Positions 1-5,838 of a stretch of 6,503 nucleotides of DNA are shown here, in pieces; the stretch's first letter is position 1, and every line of letters begins with the position of its first letter. Source of the stretch: Burkholderiales bacterium (GTDB lineage: Bacteria; Pseudomonadota; Gammaproteobacteria; Burkholderiales; Burkholderiaceae_C). The stretch is taken from contig CANFYD010000228.1 of assembly GCA_947450745.1 (NCBI GenBank), forward strand, positions 1 to 6,503. Reading direction: 5' to 3'. The translations under genes and the position numbers were made by a program. The notes under the pieces were generated by a model. It did not search any database, was not told the DNA's origin, and was given only the letters and a program-made list of their open reading frames with translations.

Positions 1-30
1 CCGAATCGGTGTCCGGCTGAATCCTTGAGC

Positions 31-36
31 AAGGAG
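31..36 (+). promoter_or_regulatory. Ribosome binding site of ssb
   Basis: AAGGAG lies 6 nt before the ATG at 43. It decides the start: an in-frame TTG at 25 sits upstream of this site and has no comparable signal of its own. Confidence 0.8.
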
Positions 37-42
37 CCCATC

Positions 43-534
43 ATGGCTTTCGTACGTGTGGAGCAGCGCAATGCGCATCTGGCCGGCTCGGTGAAGCTGG
101 AGTTCGTCAATGGTTGCGAAGGCAAGTTGGCCAAGGCCACGCTGATAGCCATCAGTAACGCCAGGCGCGGCAGCGGGGAAGGGCGCGAGGAGGAGTCCAC
201 CGCCATTCTGTGGACGTTGTGGGGCAAGCAAGCCGAGCATGCCGCCGAATACCTGGGCAAGGGCAGCCACGTCAACATCGTTGGCCGCCTGCGCAACAAC
301 AACTACCAGGACAACGAGGGCAGCGAGGTTTACGCCCTGAACTTCAGCTGCGAGGAAATCGACTACCTCGACAGCCGCGCGGCATCCGAGGCCCGGCGCG
401 CCAAGCAGGACGGGGGCGAAGCGCAGGCTGACGATCAGAGCTCAGCTTCCGCCGCAGGCCACAGCGCTGCACGCAGCCACAGGCCACGCAGAGCCGACAG
501 TGACGCCGCCAATCATTCAACGGCTCAGACCTGA
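43..534 (+). CDS. ssb: Single-stranded DNA-binding protein, plasmid/ICE type
   Basis: This 163-residue protein is an OB-fold SSB that would bind single-stranded DNA in the cytoplasm, during replication or when transferred DNA enters a recipient. The OB-fold covers roughly residues 1-112. It opens with MAFVRVEQRNAHLAGSVKLE, continues with strands around LAKATLIAIS (29-38) and TAILWTLWGKQAEHA (53-67), then the typical GSHVNIVGRLRNNNYQDNEG stretch (74-93) and YALNFSCEEIDYLD (97-110). From about residue 113 the tail is low-complexity (Ala, Ser, Arg, Asp, Gln, His). The tail ends in STAQT and lacks the acidic DDDIPF-like tip that most bacterial SSBs use to recruit partners. The start has a good SD. 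The DUF932 gene follows on the same strand after 112 bp. Family assignment is firm; a role in conjugative establishment is inferred from the nearby mobilisation genes. Confidence 0.93.
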   Translation: MAFVRVEQRNAHLAGSVKLEFVNGCEGKLAKATLIAISNARRGSGEGREEESTAILWTLWGKQAEHAAEYLGKGSHVNIVGRLRNNNYQDNEGSEVYALNFSCEEIDYLDSRAASEARRAKQDGGEAQADDQSSASAAGHSAARSHRPRRADSDAANHSTAQT

Positions 535-596
535 ACGAGACATGCGCAGGGCGGGGCGCTGCTGCGATCCGCCCGCTTGAACCCAGCGGCCGACCG

Positions 597-630
<34 letters not shown>

Positions 631-635
631 GCATC

Positions 636-642
636 AAGGAAG
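636..642 (+). promoter_or_regulatory. Ribosome binding site of the DUF932 gene
   Basis: AAGGAAG is spaced correctly for the ATG at 647. It lies downstream of the alternative in-frame ATG at 629, which has only the CAAT tract upstream of it. The start at 647 is therefore preferred. Confidence 0.75.
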
Positions 643-646
643 CACC

Positions 647-1510
647 ATGAACACCCACACCACATTGACCACCCGTTTCGCCCGCAATGCCTTCGTGATG
701 CGCAGCGAAATGCCCTTGGCCGAGGACCAGATGCGCCGTGCCGCACCGTCGATCTTCGCCGCAGCCAAGCATGACAGTCGCTCCGCGCGCTACACCTACA
801 TCCCGACCATCGAGGTGCTGCGCGGCCTGCGCCGTGAAGGCTTCGAGCCCTTCATGGTGGCGCAGGGCAAGAGCCGCATCGAAGGCAAGACCGAGTTCAC
901 CAAGCACATGGTCCGCATGCGCTATCAGGGCCATGCCGGCGGGCCACGGCTTGCCAAGCCCGAGGCGAACGAGATCATCATGATCAACAGCCACGACGGT
1001 GCCAGCTCTTACCAAATGATCGCCGGCGTCTTCAGATTTGTCTGTGCCAATGGCCTGATCGCCGGCAGCATCTCGAATGACATTCGCATCCCGCACAAAG
1101 GCAATATCGAGGGCGAGGTGATCGAAGGCGCGTTCCGCGTGCTGGATGACTTCGAAGCGGTGGAGTCTTCGACCGAGGGCATGAAGGCGCTGACGCTGGA
1201 GCCGGCCGAGGAGCGCGCGTTCGCGACCGCTGCACTGGCTTTGCGCTATGGAGAGCGCAGGGAGGGTGAAGCGCCGGTGCCGGTGACGGCCGAGCAATTG
1301 ACCGAGGCCCGGCGTTCGGAGGATCAGGGCCCCAGCCTTTGGCTCGCGATGAACCGGATTCAAAGCAATCTGATGCAGGGCGGGCAGGCAATCCGCACGG
1401 CGCAGGGCCGGCGCAGCCACACGAGGCCGGTCGGCAGCATCGACCGCACAGTCAGTCTGAACCGGGCGCTCTGGGTGTTGGCGGAGGAGATGCGCAAGCT
1501 CAAGGCCTAG
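647..1510 (+). CDS. DUF932 family phage/plasmid-like protein
   Basis: This 287-residue protein belongs to the DUF932 (phage/plasmid-like) family, which is common on plasmids, ICEs and phages and has no established biochemical role. Recognisable stretches are RYTYIPTIEVLRGLRREGFE (48-67), the HMVRMRY core (87-93), EIIMINSHDGASSYQMIAGV (109-128) and FRFVCANGLIAG (129-140). A more variable C-terminal half ends in a basic segment with RRSHTRPVG and LNRALWVLAEEMRKLKA. No signal peptide or membrane segment is seen. It sits between ssb and parA on the same strand, a usual position for this family in leading or accessory modules. It may be co-transcribed with ssb, as no obvious terminator separates them. 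An in-frame ATG at 629 would add six residues. Family assignment is strong; function is unknown. Confidence 0.9.
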   Translation: MNTHTTLTTRFARNAFVMRSEMPLAEDQMRRAAPSIFAAAKHDSRSARYTYIPTIEVLRGLRREGFEPFMVAQGKSRIEGKTEFTKHMVRMRYQGHAGGPRLAKPEANEIIMINSHDGASSYQMIAGVFRFVCANGLIAGSISNDIRIPHKGNIEGEVIEGAFRVLDDFEAVESSTEGMKALTLEPAEERAFATAALALRYGERREGEAPVPVTAEQLTEARRSEDQGPSLWLAMNRIQSNLMQGGQAIRTAQGRRSHTRPVGSIDRTVSLNRALWVLAEEMRKLKA

Positions 1511-1523
1511 CGCAAAGCGCTTC

Positions 1524-1553
1524 GGATTCGGCGATGGTTTTTTGCCGAAATCC
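1524..1553 (+). other. Imperfect hairpin downstream of the DUF932 gene
   Basis: GGATTCGGC (1524-1532) pairs with GCCGAAATCC (1544-1553) with one bulged base. The 11-nt loop contains six consecutive T residues (1538-1543). The T run is in the loop rather than after the stem, so this is not a canonical rho-independent terminator. It begins 14 nt after the DUF932 stop codon. Confidence 0.6.
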
Positions 1554-1569
1554 ATGGCTTCACCGGACC

Positions 1570-1596
1570 GCCCCGCATCGGAAGATGGTGCGGGGC
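1570..1596 (+). other. GC-rich hairpin, possible weak terminator
   Basis: GCCCCGCA (1570-1577) and TGCGGGGC (1589-1596) form a perfect 8-bp stem around an 11-nt loop. The sequence after it (CATGTCTTCTTGCTTC) is pyrimidine-rich but has no real T tract. With the adjacent hairpin at 1524-1553 it could end the ssb-DUF932 transcript, protect its 3' end, or be part of a structured leader or small RNA. The stem is visible; its function is inference. Confidence 0.55.
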
Positions 1597-1633
1597 CATG
1601 TCTTCTTGCTTCACCACGCACTTAGAAGTCTGG

Positions 1634-1654
1634 CCTTGAACTCAAGGTCGACCT
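1634..1654. repeat. Overlapping palindromes in the parA leader
   Basis: CCTTGA (1634-1639) and TCAAGG (1642-1647) form an inverted repeat with a 2-nt centre. It overlaps the perfect 10-bp palindrome AGGTCGACCT (1645-1654). They lie 150-170 bp before the parA start, within the 293-bp gap (1511-1803) that must carry any parAB promoter. An operator role is possible but unproven. I could not pick out a convincing sigma70 promoter in this gap. Confidence 0.4.
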
Positions 1655-1790
1655 GCGCATCCGCGTGCCCGGGGCTATGTGAGGGCTGATGTACGGCTGG
1701 CCGACTTCGTTATTGCAACCTGCCAAGCTCAGACCCCAGTCGCGCCGACTCGATGCTCCTATCAGCTCGCGCGCTTTCTGTGTCGACTCC

Positions 1791-1795
1791 GGGAG
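1791..1795 (+). promoter_or_regulatory. Ribosome binding site of parA
   Basis: GGGAG lies 8 nt before the ATG at 1804. It favours that start over the in-frame ATG at 1753, which would add 17 residues before the ParA fold's first strand. Confidence 0.7.
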
Positions 1796-1803
1796 ATCTT
1801 TCC

Positions 1804-2658
1804 ATGAAGACGCTCGTACTCGCCAATCAAAAGGGGGGCGTCGGCAAGTCTGCCGTCGCCACCTTGTTGTGTCACTACCTGGCCCGGCAAGGCCAGCGCG
1901 TGCTGGCCATTGACCTGGACCACCAGGGCAACCTCAGCAAGCCGCTGCGCATGTCGGGCCGCCCGCTGGTCGCGCCCGTCACCGCCGACATGCTGTTGAC
2001 GGGCTTGGTCGCCGCCTTGCCAAGCCATCCCTTCGTGCTGGTGCCCAGTCGTCCGGCGCTGATCGACCTGGAGCGTCAGCCCGCCTTGCACAACCCCTTC
2101 GCTCGCAATCTGCGCGGTTTTCTCCGCGCGATGGAGGGGCAGTTCGACCTGTGCGTGATCGACACCAATCCGAACCCGGACATTCGCCTGATTAGCGCTT
2201 TGGCCTCGGCCGATTTCGTGCTGTCGCCCATCCAGCTGAACCAGGAGGCGCTGGACGGCGTCACCGCCTTGCTGAACCACGAGCGGGTCGGCCTGCGCAA
2301 GATCAAGGCCGTGCTGAATCCCAAGCTGCAACTGATCGGCCTGCTGCCGACCATGGTCGAGCCGACGCCGTTCCAGAAGCAGAACTTCATCCAGGTGATC
2401 CAGTTGTATCGGTCCTTGATGATCCAGGTCGGGCAGGGCATCGGCGAGTTCGCCAGCATGCCCCGGCGCTCGGCGATTGCAGAGTCTCAGGCGCACGGCG
2501 AAGTCCTTTGGGAGATGAAGAAGACCGCCGCGCGCGATGCGTGGAAGGAGATCGAGCCGAGCCTGGCGCGCATCGTCGCCACGCTTCAGGGTGGCAGCCC
2601 CTTGAAGCCGGGCGAGGCATCAATTGCGGGAGTACAGCCCCATGCCACTTCAACTTGA
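1804..2658 (+). CDS. parA: ParA family partition ATPase
   Basis: This 284-residue protein is a Walker-type ATPase of the ParA/IncC kind. With ParB it would distribute the element to daughter cells by ATP-dependent, nucleoid-bound gradients. The deviant Walker A motif KGGVGKS is at residues 10-16 after the first strand MKTLVLANQ. The A' region is IDLDHQGNLSK (36-46), with His where most family members have Pro (DLDPQGN). Walker B is LCVIDTNPNPD (116-126), where the commoner form is DTPP. The protein lacks an N-terminal HTH extension, so it resembles short ParAs; autoregulation would then need ParB or another factor. SPIQLNQEALDGV (141-153) and the VEPTPFQKQNF region (185-195) fit plasmid/ICE ParA proteins. 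Its 3' end overlaps parB by 17 bp, indicating one operon and probably translational coupling. Confidence 0.92.
   Translation: MKTLVLANQKGGVGKSAVATLLCHYLARQGQRVLAIDLDHQGNLSKPLRMSGRPLVAPVTADMLLTGLVAALPSHPFVLVPSRPALIDLERQPALHNPFARNLRGFLRAMEGQFDLCVIDTNPNPDIRLISALASADFVLSPIQLNQEALDGVTALLNHERVGLRKIKAVLNPKLQLIGLLPTMVEPTPFQKQNFIQVIQLYRSLMIQVGQGIGEFASMPRRSAIAESQAHGEVLWEMKKTAARDAWKEIEPSLARIVATLQGGSPLKPGEASIAGVQPHATST
2628..2632 (+). promoter_or_regulatory. Ribosome binding site of parB
   Basis: GGGAG lies inside the end of parA, 9 nt before the ATG at 2642. It supports that start over an in-frame TTG at 2624. Confidence 0.65.
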
Positions 2659-3580
2659 CCCGCTCGAAGGGATCGGTGGGTTTGGCGGGCTGGAGGGGCT
2701 GGAGCGACCTTTCGCGTCCGGCGATGGCCAGCCGCTGCTGCTGGCCATCGCCCTGATCGACGAAGACCCGGGCCAGCCGCGTCAAGAGTTTGAACCGCAA
2801 GCCTTGCAGGAGCTGGCCGAATCGATTGCCGAGCATGGTGTCCTGCAACCGGTTTCGGTGCACGCGCGTGCCGAGGCTCCGGGCCGTTGGATGCTCAATA
2901 TGGGTGCTCGGCGACTGCGCGCGTCAATGCTTGCAGGCAAGGCTGATATTCCCGCCTTTGTCGACAAGGCCCTCACCGGCTACGCCCAGGTGACCGAGAA
3001 CGAGCAACGAGCCGGGCTCACGCCGATGGAGCTGGCGTTGTTTGTTCAGCGTCGTCTGGCCGAGGGCGACAGCCAAGCCGAGATCGCACGCCGGTTGAGC
3101 AAGAGCAAGCAATACATCACCTATGCGACCGCGCTGATCGACGCACCCGAGTGGCTGCTGGCGGCCTACCGGGACAAGCGCTGCCGTGGCCTGCGCGAGC
3201 TGTATGAGCTGCGGCGGCTGCATGGCGAGCGTCCAGCCCAGGTAGATGCGTGGATGAGCGACCAGCAGCAGGTGACACGTCAGCGCGTGGAGGACTTGCG
3301 AGCGATCCTGGCTAGCCCGCTGGAATCGGCTACTTTGGGCGAGATGGCAACTTCGAGCGCGAGAGGTGCTGCATCTGCCGATGTGAAGCATCTAGACTCC
3401 GCCAACCGACAGCGCCGCCTGTTGACGCTTCAAGCCGATTGGGATGGCCAGACGGTTGCCGTCGTTGTGGATGCCGTGCCCTCCGAGCCAGGCTGCGTAT
3501 TCGTGCGCGGCGGTGTTGACCAGCGACCGCAAGTGGTCGCGGCGTCCAGGCTCAAGCTGATCGGTTTCGCCGTCGGGTGA
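2642..3580 (+). CDS. parB: ParB/KorB-like partition protein
   Basis: This 312-residue centromere-binding protein is the expected partner of the ParA encoded just upstream. The ParB N-terminal domain starts around ALIDEDPGQPRQEFEPQALQ (37-56) and ELAESIAEHGVLQPVSV (57-73). It includes the nucleotide-binding GxRR-type motif as GARR (88-91). ENEQRAGLTPMELALFVQRR (119-138) leads into a helix-turn-helix at about 145-166 (AEIARRLSKSKQYITYATAL). The last ~55 residues (RRLLTLQADWDGQTVAVVVD onward) resemble the SH3-like dimerisation domain at the end of IncP KorB. The linker at about 225-255 is Ala/Ser-rich. KorB proteins can also act as global repressors, so a regulatory role is possible. The classical KorB operator (TTTAGCSGCTAAA) is not seen here. 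The repeat array beginning 9 nt after the stop is the best candidate binding region. Confidence 0.9.
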   Translation: MPLQLDPLEGIGGFGGLEGLERPFASGDGQPLLLAIALIDEDPGQPRQEFEPQALQELAESIAEHGVLQPVSVHARAEAPGRWMLNMGARRLRASMLAGKADIPAFVDKALTGYAQVTENEQRAGLTPMELALFVQRRLAEGDSQAEIARRLSKSKQYITYATALIDAPEWLLAAYRDKRCRGLRELYELRRLHGERPAQVDAWMSDQQQVTRQRVEDLRAILASPLESATLGEMATSSARGAASADVKHLDSANRQRRLLTLQADWDGQTVAVVVDAVPSEPGCVFVRGGVDQRPQVVAASRLKLIGFAVG

Positions 3581-3588
3581 GAACGTCG

Positions 3589-3899
3589 AACCGTTTGACG
3601 CGATCGGTCGGTTCGATCTTCGGAAGCTTTTGATGCTGGGTAGTCCGAAGTTTGCAGACAAATATCGGACAGCGGTGACGGGTTGAACGTCCAACGGTTT
3701 TATTCAGGGTGACGGCAAGCAGCGATTTCAATGGTCGCCGCCCTGTCTGTAAATCCGTTTTACGACTGGCCATCGTGCGATGCCTGAAGACAAGGCCACC
3801 GGTTCAATGCGGCGGCTGTAAAACCGTTCGACGCACCAGACCGAACAGCCGTTGATAGCTGAGGCCTGATCAGTCGGCTTGATCAAAAACCGTTTGACG
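3589..3899. repeat. Array of five 12-bp iteron-like repeats
   Basis: The copies are: AACCGTTTGACG at 3589-3600 (+), CGTCCAACGGTT at 3688-3699 (- orientation, one mismatch), ATCCGTTTTACG at 3753-3764 (+, two mismatches), AACCGTTCGACG at 3822-3833 (+, one mismatch) and AACCGTTTGACG at 3888-3899 (+, identical to the first). The last four start 65, 69 and 66 bp apart; the first is 99 bp from the second. The third and fourth also share CTGTAAA before the core. The first copy lies in an imperfect palindrome, CGTCGAACCGTTTGACG (3584-3600). Candidate roles are a ParB-binding centromere, replication iterons, or operators. No Rep gene is in the window to decide between these. Confidence 0.8.
3866..3886. 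repeat. Twin TGATCA palindromes
   Basis: CTGATCAG (3866-3873) and TTGATCAA (3879-3886) are perfect 8-bp palindromes with centres 13 bp apart. The second ends 1 nt before the last 12-bp repeat. They could be operator half-sites or contain GATC methylation targets; nothing in the sequence settles this. Confidence 0.6.
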
Positions 3900-3928
3900 A
3901 ATCGACGCTGCCGAGTCGTCGTCGCGAT

Positions 3929-3959
3929 GGATTTTTGATGAATTCCATCCTCAAAAACC
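3929..3959. repeat. Imperfect inverted repeat near predicted oriT
   Basis: GATG (3937-3940) pairs with CATC (3946-3949) around an AATTC loop. The stem extends as TTTTT (3932-3936) with AAAAA (3953-3957) after a 3-nt bulge. It lies about 40 bp to the 5'-end side of the T-strand from the predicted nick and may be an accessory oriT structure or a relaxosome-protein site. Confidence 0.45.
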
Positions 3960-3993
3960 ACATGCGATAGGCACAAACTGAATGCGGAGGTGA

Positions 3994-4017
3994 GTGCAGG
4001 ATAGGCGGCATGCCGCC
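3994..4017 (-). other. oriT: Predicted oriT core: nic site plus palindrome
   Basis: On the - strand, 4003 down to 3996 reads TATCCTG followed by C, an exact match to the IncP-type MOBP nick consensus YATCCTG/Y. The surrounding CCTATCCTGC is also, as I recall it, the sequence at the RK2 nick. It is directly preceded on that strand by the perfect 14-bp palindrome GGCGGCATGCCGCC (4004-4017), where a relaxosome-binding inverted repeat is expected. The predicted nick is between 3997 and 3996 on the - strand, about 100 bp before mobC. A MOBP-type relaxase lies downstream, so enzyme and site agree. Cleavage is inferred, not shown. Confidence 0.72.
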
Positions 4018-4098
4018 GGTTTCACAAATGCTGCGCACTTGCCGAATTGCCCGCCCTTGCCATTCCGTTTGGTCCTTTCGTTCCCCCGTCGGTCCACC

Positions 4099-4680
4099 AT
4101 GAACACCAGCTCTCACGACTTCGTCACGGTCGATATGCGCGGCTTCAAGGCCGAGCTGGTGGCGCGAGCGCAGGCTCAGCGGGTCAGCGTTTCGCTGCTG
4201 GTGCGCAGCGCGGTGGCCGGCTACCTCGGCGCGAGCGAACCGCACGAAGCGCCTCAAGCACCGACATCCGCAATCCCAGATTCCGGTCCGGCCAGCAGCA
4301 CCGTCAAGCTGTCGATCCGTCTGACTCTCGCCGAAGCCCATCAGCTCGCAGCCGGCGCGCGTGCGGCCGGCCTGTCGCGCGGTGCCTACCTGGCTGGCCT
4401 GGTGGCCGGCGTGCCGGTGCTGTCGAACGGCACCGGCCGTGCCGAGCACCTGGCGGCCCTGATCGCCTCCAGCGCCGAGCTCTCGGCCCTCAGCCGCAAC
4501 CTCCATCAGCTGACCGCGCTGCTGCGCCACGGAGACGTTCAGGCGGCGCAGCCGTATCGCGACACGCTCGACACCCTGGCCGGCGAGGTGCGCGCCCACC
4601 TGATGCTGGCCTCTCGCGTCCTGGCCGAGCTGCAGCCGCGAGGGCACGAGCCCGGCTCGTCGGACTCTTCACCCACCTGA
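4099..4680 (+). CDS. mobC: MobC-like relaxosome accessory protein
   Basis: This 193-residue protein probably binds near oriT and helps the relaxase open the nick region. An N-terminal ribbon-helix-helix-like segment, FVTVDMRGFKAELVARAQAQ (8-27), runs into RVSVSLLVRSAVAGYLG. After an Ala/Pro-rich linker a second similar segment follows, beginning VKLSIRLTLAEAHQLAAGAR (about 69-88) and continuing AAGLSRGAYLAGLVAG. The C-terminal helical part SAELSALSRNLHQLTALLRH (about 125-144) matches the conserved MobC-type helix with its N-x-x-L-N/H-Q pattern. The ATG at 4099 lacks a clear SD. An in-frame GTG at 3994 follows GGAGG too closely (3 nt) and would put the predicted nick site inside the gene, so 4099 is preferred. 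The relaxase gene begins 15 bp after the stop, so the two form an operon. Confidence 0.8.
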   Translation: MNTSSHDFVTVDMRGFKAELVARAQAQRVSVSLLVRSAVAGYLGASEPHEAPQAPTSAIPDSGPASSTVKLSIRLTLAEAHQLAAGARAAGLSRGAYLAGLVAGVPVLSNGTGRAEHLAALIASSAELSALSRNLHQLTALLRHGDVQAAQPYRDTLDTLAGEVRAHLMLASRVLAELQPRGHEPGSSDSSPT

Positions 4681-4684
4681 AATC

Positions 4685-4689
4685 GGGAG
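4685..4689 (+). promoter_or_regulatory. Ribosome binding site of the relaxase gene
   Basis: GGGAG lies in the short mobC-relaxase gap, 6 nt before the ATG at 4696. It supports this start over an internal ATG at 4879 that has no SD. Confidence 0.75.
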
Positions 4690-4695
4690 CATTTC

Positions 4696-5658
4696 ATGTC
4701 CCAAGCACCGAATATCGACGGCCTCCTGATTCAGTGGGGCGACAGGCTCTTCTATCCCGGCAATCGCATCGTCAAGGTCGCGCCGCAACCCAAGTCGGGC
4801 GGCAGCGGGTCTCGCCAGCGTGCCGCCGCCATCCGCGAGCGCATCGCGGCCACGGTGCTGCCCCGCGCGCCGCAAGTGATGGTCAAGGTCACCGGCGGCG
4901 GGCGCGGCATGCAGGCCATCACTGCGCATTTCCGCTACATCAGCAAGAACGGCCGACTCGACATCGAAGACGAGCGCGGCCAGACGACGCAAGGCAAGGA
5001 GGCCGTGCACGAGTTGGCCGACGACTGGCGCTTCGGCGGCTCGCTGATCGACGACGTGGGCCACCGGCGCGAGGCCTTCAACCTGATGCTGTCGATGCCG
5101 CGCGGCACCGACGCGCAATACGTGCTGCGGGCCGCACGCGAATTTGCGCAGGCCGAGCTGGCCGACCACAAATACGTGATGGTGCTGCACGACCATCAAG
5201 CCAACCCCCATGTGCACCTGAGCGTGCGCGCCGAGTCCCAGCACGGCGTGCGCTTGAATCCCCGCAAGGCCGATCTGCAGCGCTGGCGCGAGACCTTTGC
5301 CGAGAAGCTGCGCGGCTGGGGCATCGCGGCGGAAGCGACGCGGCAGACCGGTCGCGGCCAGGCCCGCAGCGATCAGCCGCTCTGGCGCATCAAGGCGGCG
5401 CAGGACGGGCGGCTGCGCAGCCACAGAACGCCAGTGAAGGCGAGCCCGATCGTGCCGATCAGTCCAGCCGATGCAGCCCAGGCCTGGCAGGAAATTGCCA
5501 AAGCCTTGGCGCTGTCGCCCGACCGATCGGACCGCGAACTGGGCGAGGCTGTCGTCAGGTTTGTGCGCGAGCCTGCGCCCGCTGTGCAGCGCGATGGGCA
5601 TCAATCGACCGAGATCGGTCCGGCCATCGCGAACGAAGGGCCGGCGCGGACGCGATGA
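4696..5658 (+). CDS. MOBP-type relaxase / mobilisation nuclease
   Basis: This 320-residue relaxase would cut the nic strand at oriT through a tyrosine, stay bound to the 5' end and pilot the strand through a conjugation channel. After a ~60-residue N-terminal extension, the catalytic domain begins near VMVKVTGGGRGMQAITAHFR (61-80). The likely nucleophile is Tyr81 in FRYISKNG. The metal-binding histidine motif is HDHQANPHVH (165-174; His165, His172, His174), which fits the H-D/E-x3-N-x-H-x-H pattern of motif III in MOBP/VirD2-like enzymes. RLNPRKADLQRWRETFAEKL (186-205) is typical of this proteobacterial subgroup. The C-terminal ~75 residues are less conserved and no helicase or primase domain is present. 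The enzyme would therefore rely on partners supplied in trans for unwinding and for the secretion channel. It follows mobC directly. Homology is strong; activity is inferred. Confidence 0.9.
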   Translation: MSQAPNIDGLLIQWGDRLFYPGNRIVKVAPQPKSGGSGSRQRAAAIRERIAATVLPRAPQVMVKVTGGGRGMQAITAHFRYISKNGRLDIEDERGQTTQGKEAVHELADDWRFGGSLIDDVGHRREAFNLMLSMPRGTDAQYVLRAAREFAQAELADHKYVMVLHDHQANPHVHLSVRAESQHGVRLNPRKADLQRWRETFAEKLRGWGIAAEATRQTGRGQARSDQPLWRIKAAQDGRLRSHRTPVKASPIVPISPADAAQAWQEIAKALALSPDRSDRELGEAVVRFVREPAPAVQRDGHQSTEIGPAIANEGPARTR

Positions 5659-5838
5659 ACTTTTGAGTGATTGATGAGCCCGGTAACGCCGAGACGTCGC
5701 CAGGCTAAGTCATCGTGATCGGCGCTTGAGCTGGGTTTGCCTCAGTGCTGGGTGGCGGGTTTGGATCGGAATCGTTGGTGCATTTGGTCTGGAATACGCA
5801 GCTGAGCCAGAATCGCCACCGCCTGCCTTTCTCCCGCG

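Larger units (their letters stand above)
3581..4098. other. Noncoding control region: repeats, palindromes and predicted oriT
   Basis: This 518-bp stretch between parB and mobC holds no convincing gene and is visibly richer in A/T runs than the flanking coding DNA. From left to right it contains five copies of an AACCGTTTGACG-type repeat (3589-3899), two 8-bp palindromes (3866-3886), an imperfect inverted repeat (3929-3959), a GATAGGC direct repeat (3966-3972 and 4000-4006), a - strand nick-site match (3996-4003) and a 14-bp palindrome (4004-4017). A degenerate repeat core CCGTTTG lies at 4065-4071. This arrangement is typical of combined centromere/origin/oriT control regions. Confidence 0.75.

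Noticed and set aside
3589..3640. Promoters using the TTGACG inside the 12-bp repeats as a -35 box
   Set aside because: No acceptable -10 hexamer appears 16-18 bp downstream of the copies at 3595 or 3894. The hexamer is better explained as part of the repeat.
3589..3899. CRISPR array
   Set aside because: The repeats are only 12 bp, one is inverted, two are degenerate, and spacing is 65-99 bp, unlike CRISPR repeats and spacers.
3552..3976. Small - strand open frames in the parB-mobC gap encoding recurring VKRF or similar
   Set aside because: The recurring peptide is the translation of the 12-bp DNA repeats. There is no SD, and the products resemble nothing I recognise.
4047..5666. A 539-codon open frame spanning mobC and the relaxase gene in another frame
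   Set aside because: Its translation is Arg/Ala/Gly/Pro-rich with no family features, while the other two frames carry clear MobC-like and relaxase motifs with SD sites. Long shadow frames are expected in GC-rich DNA.
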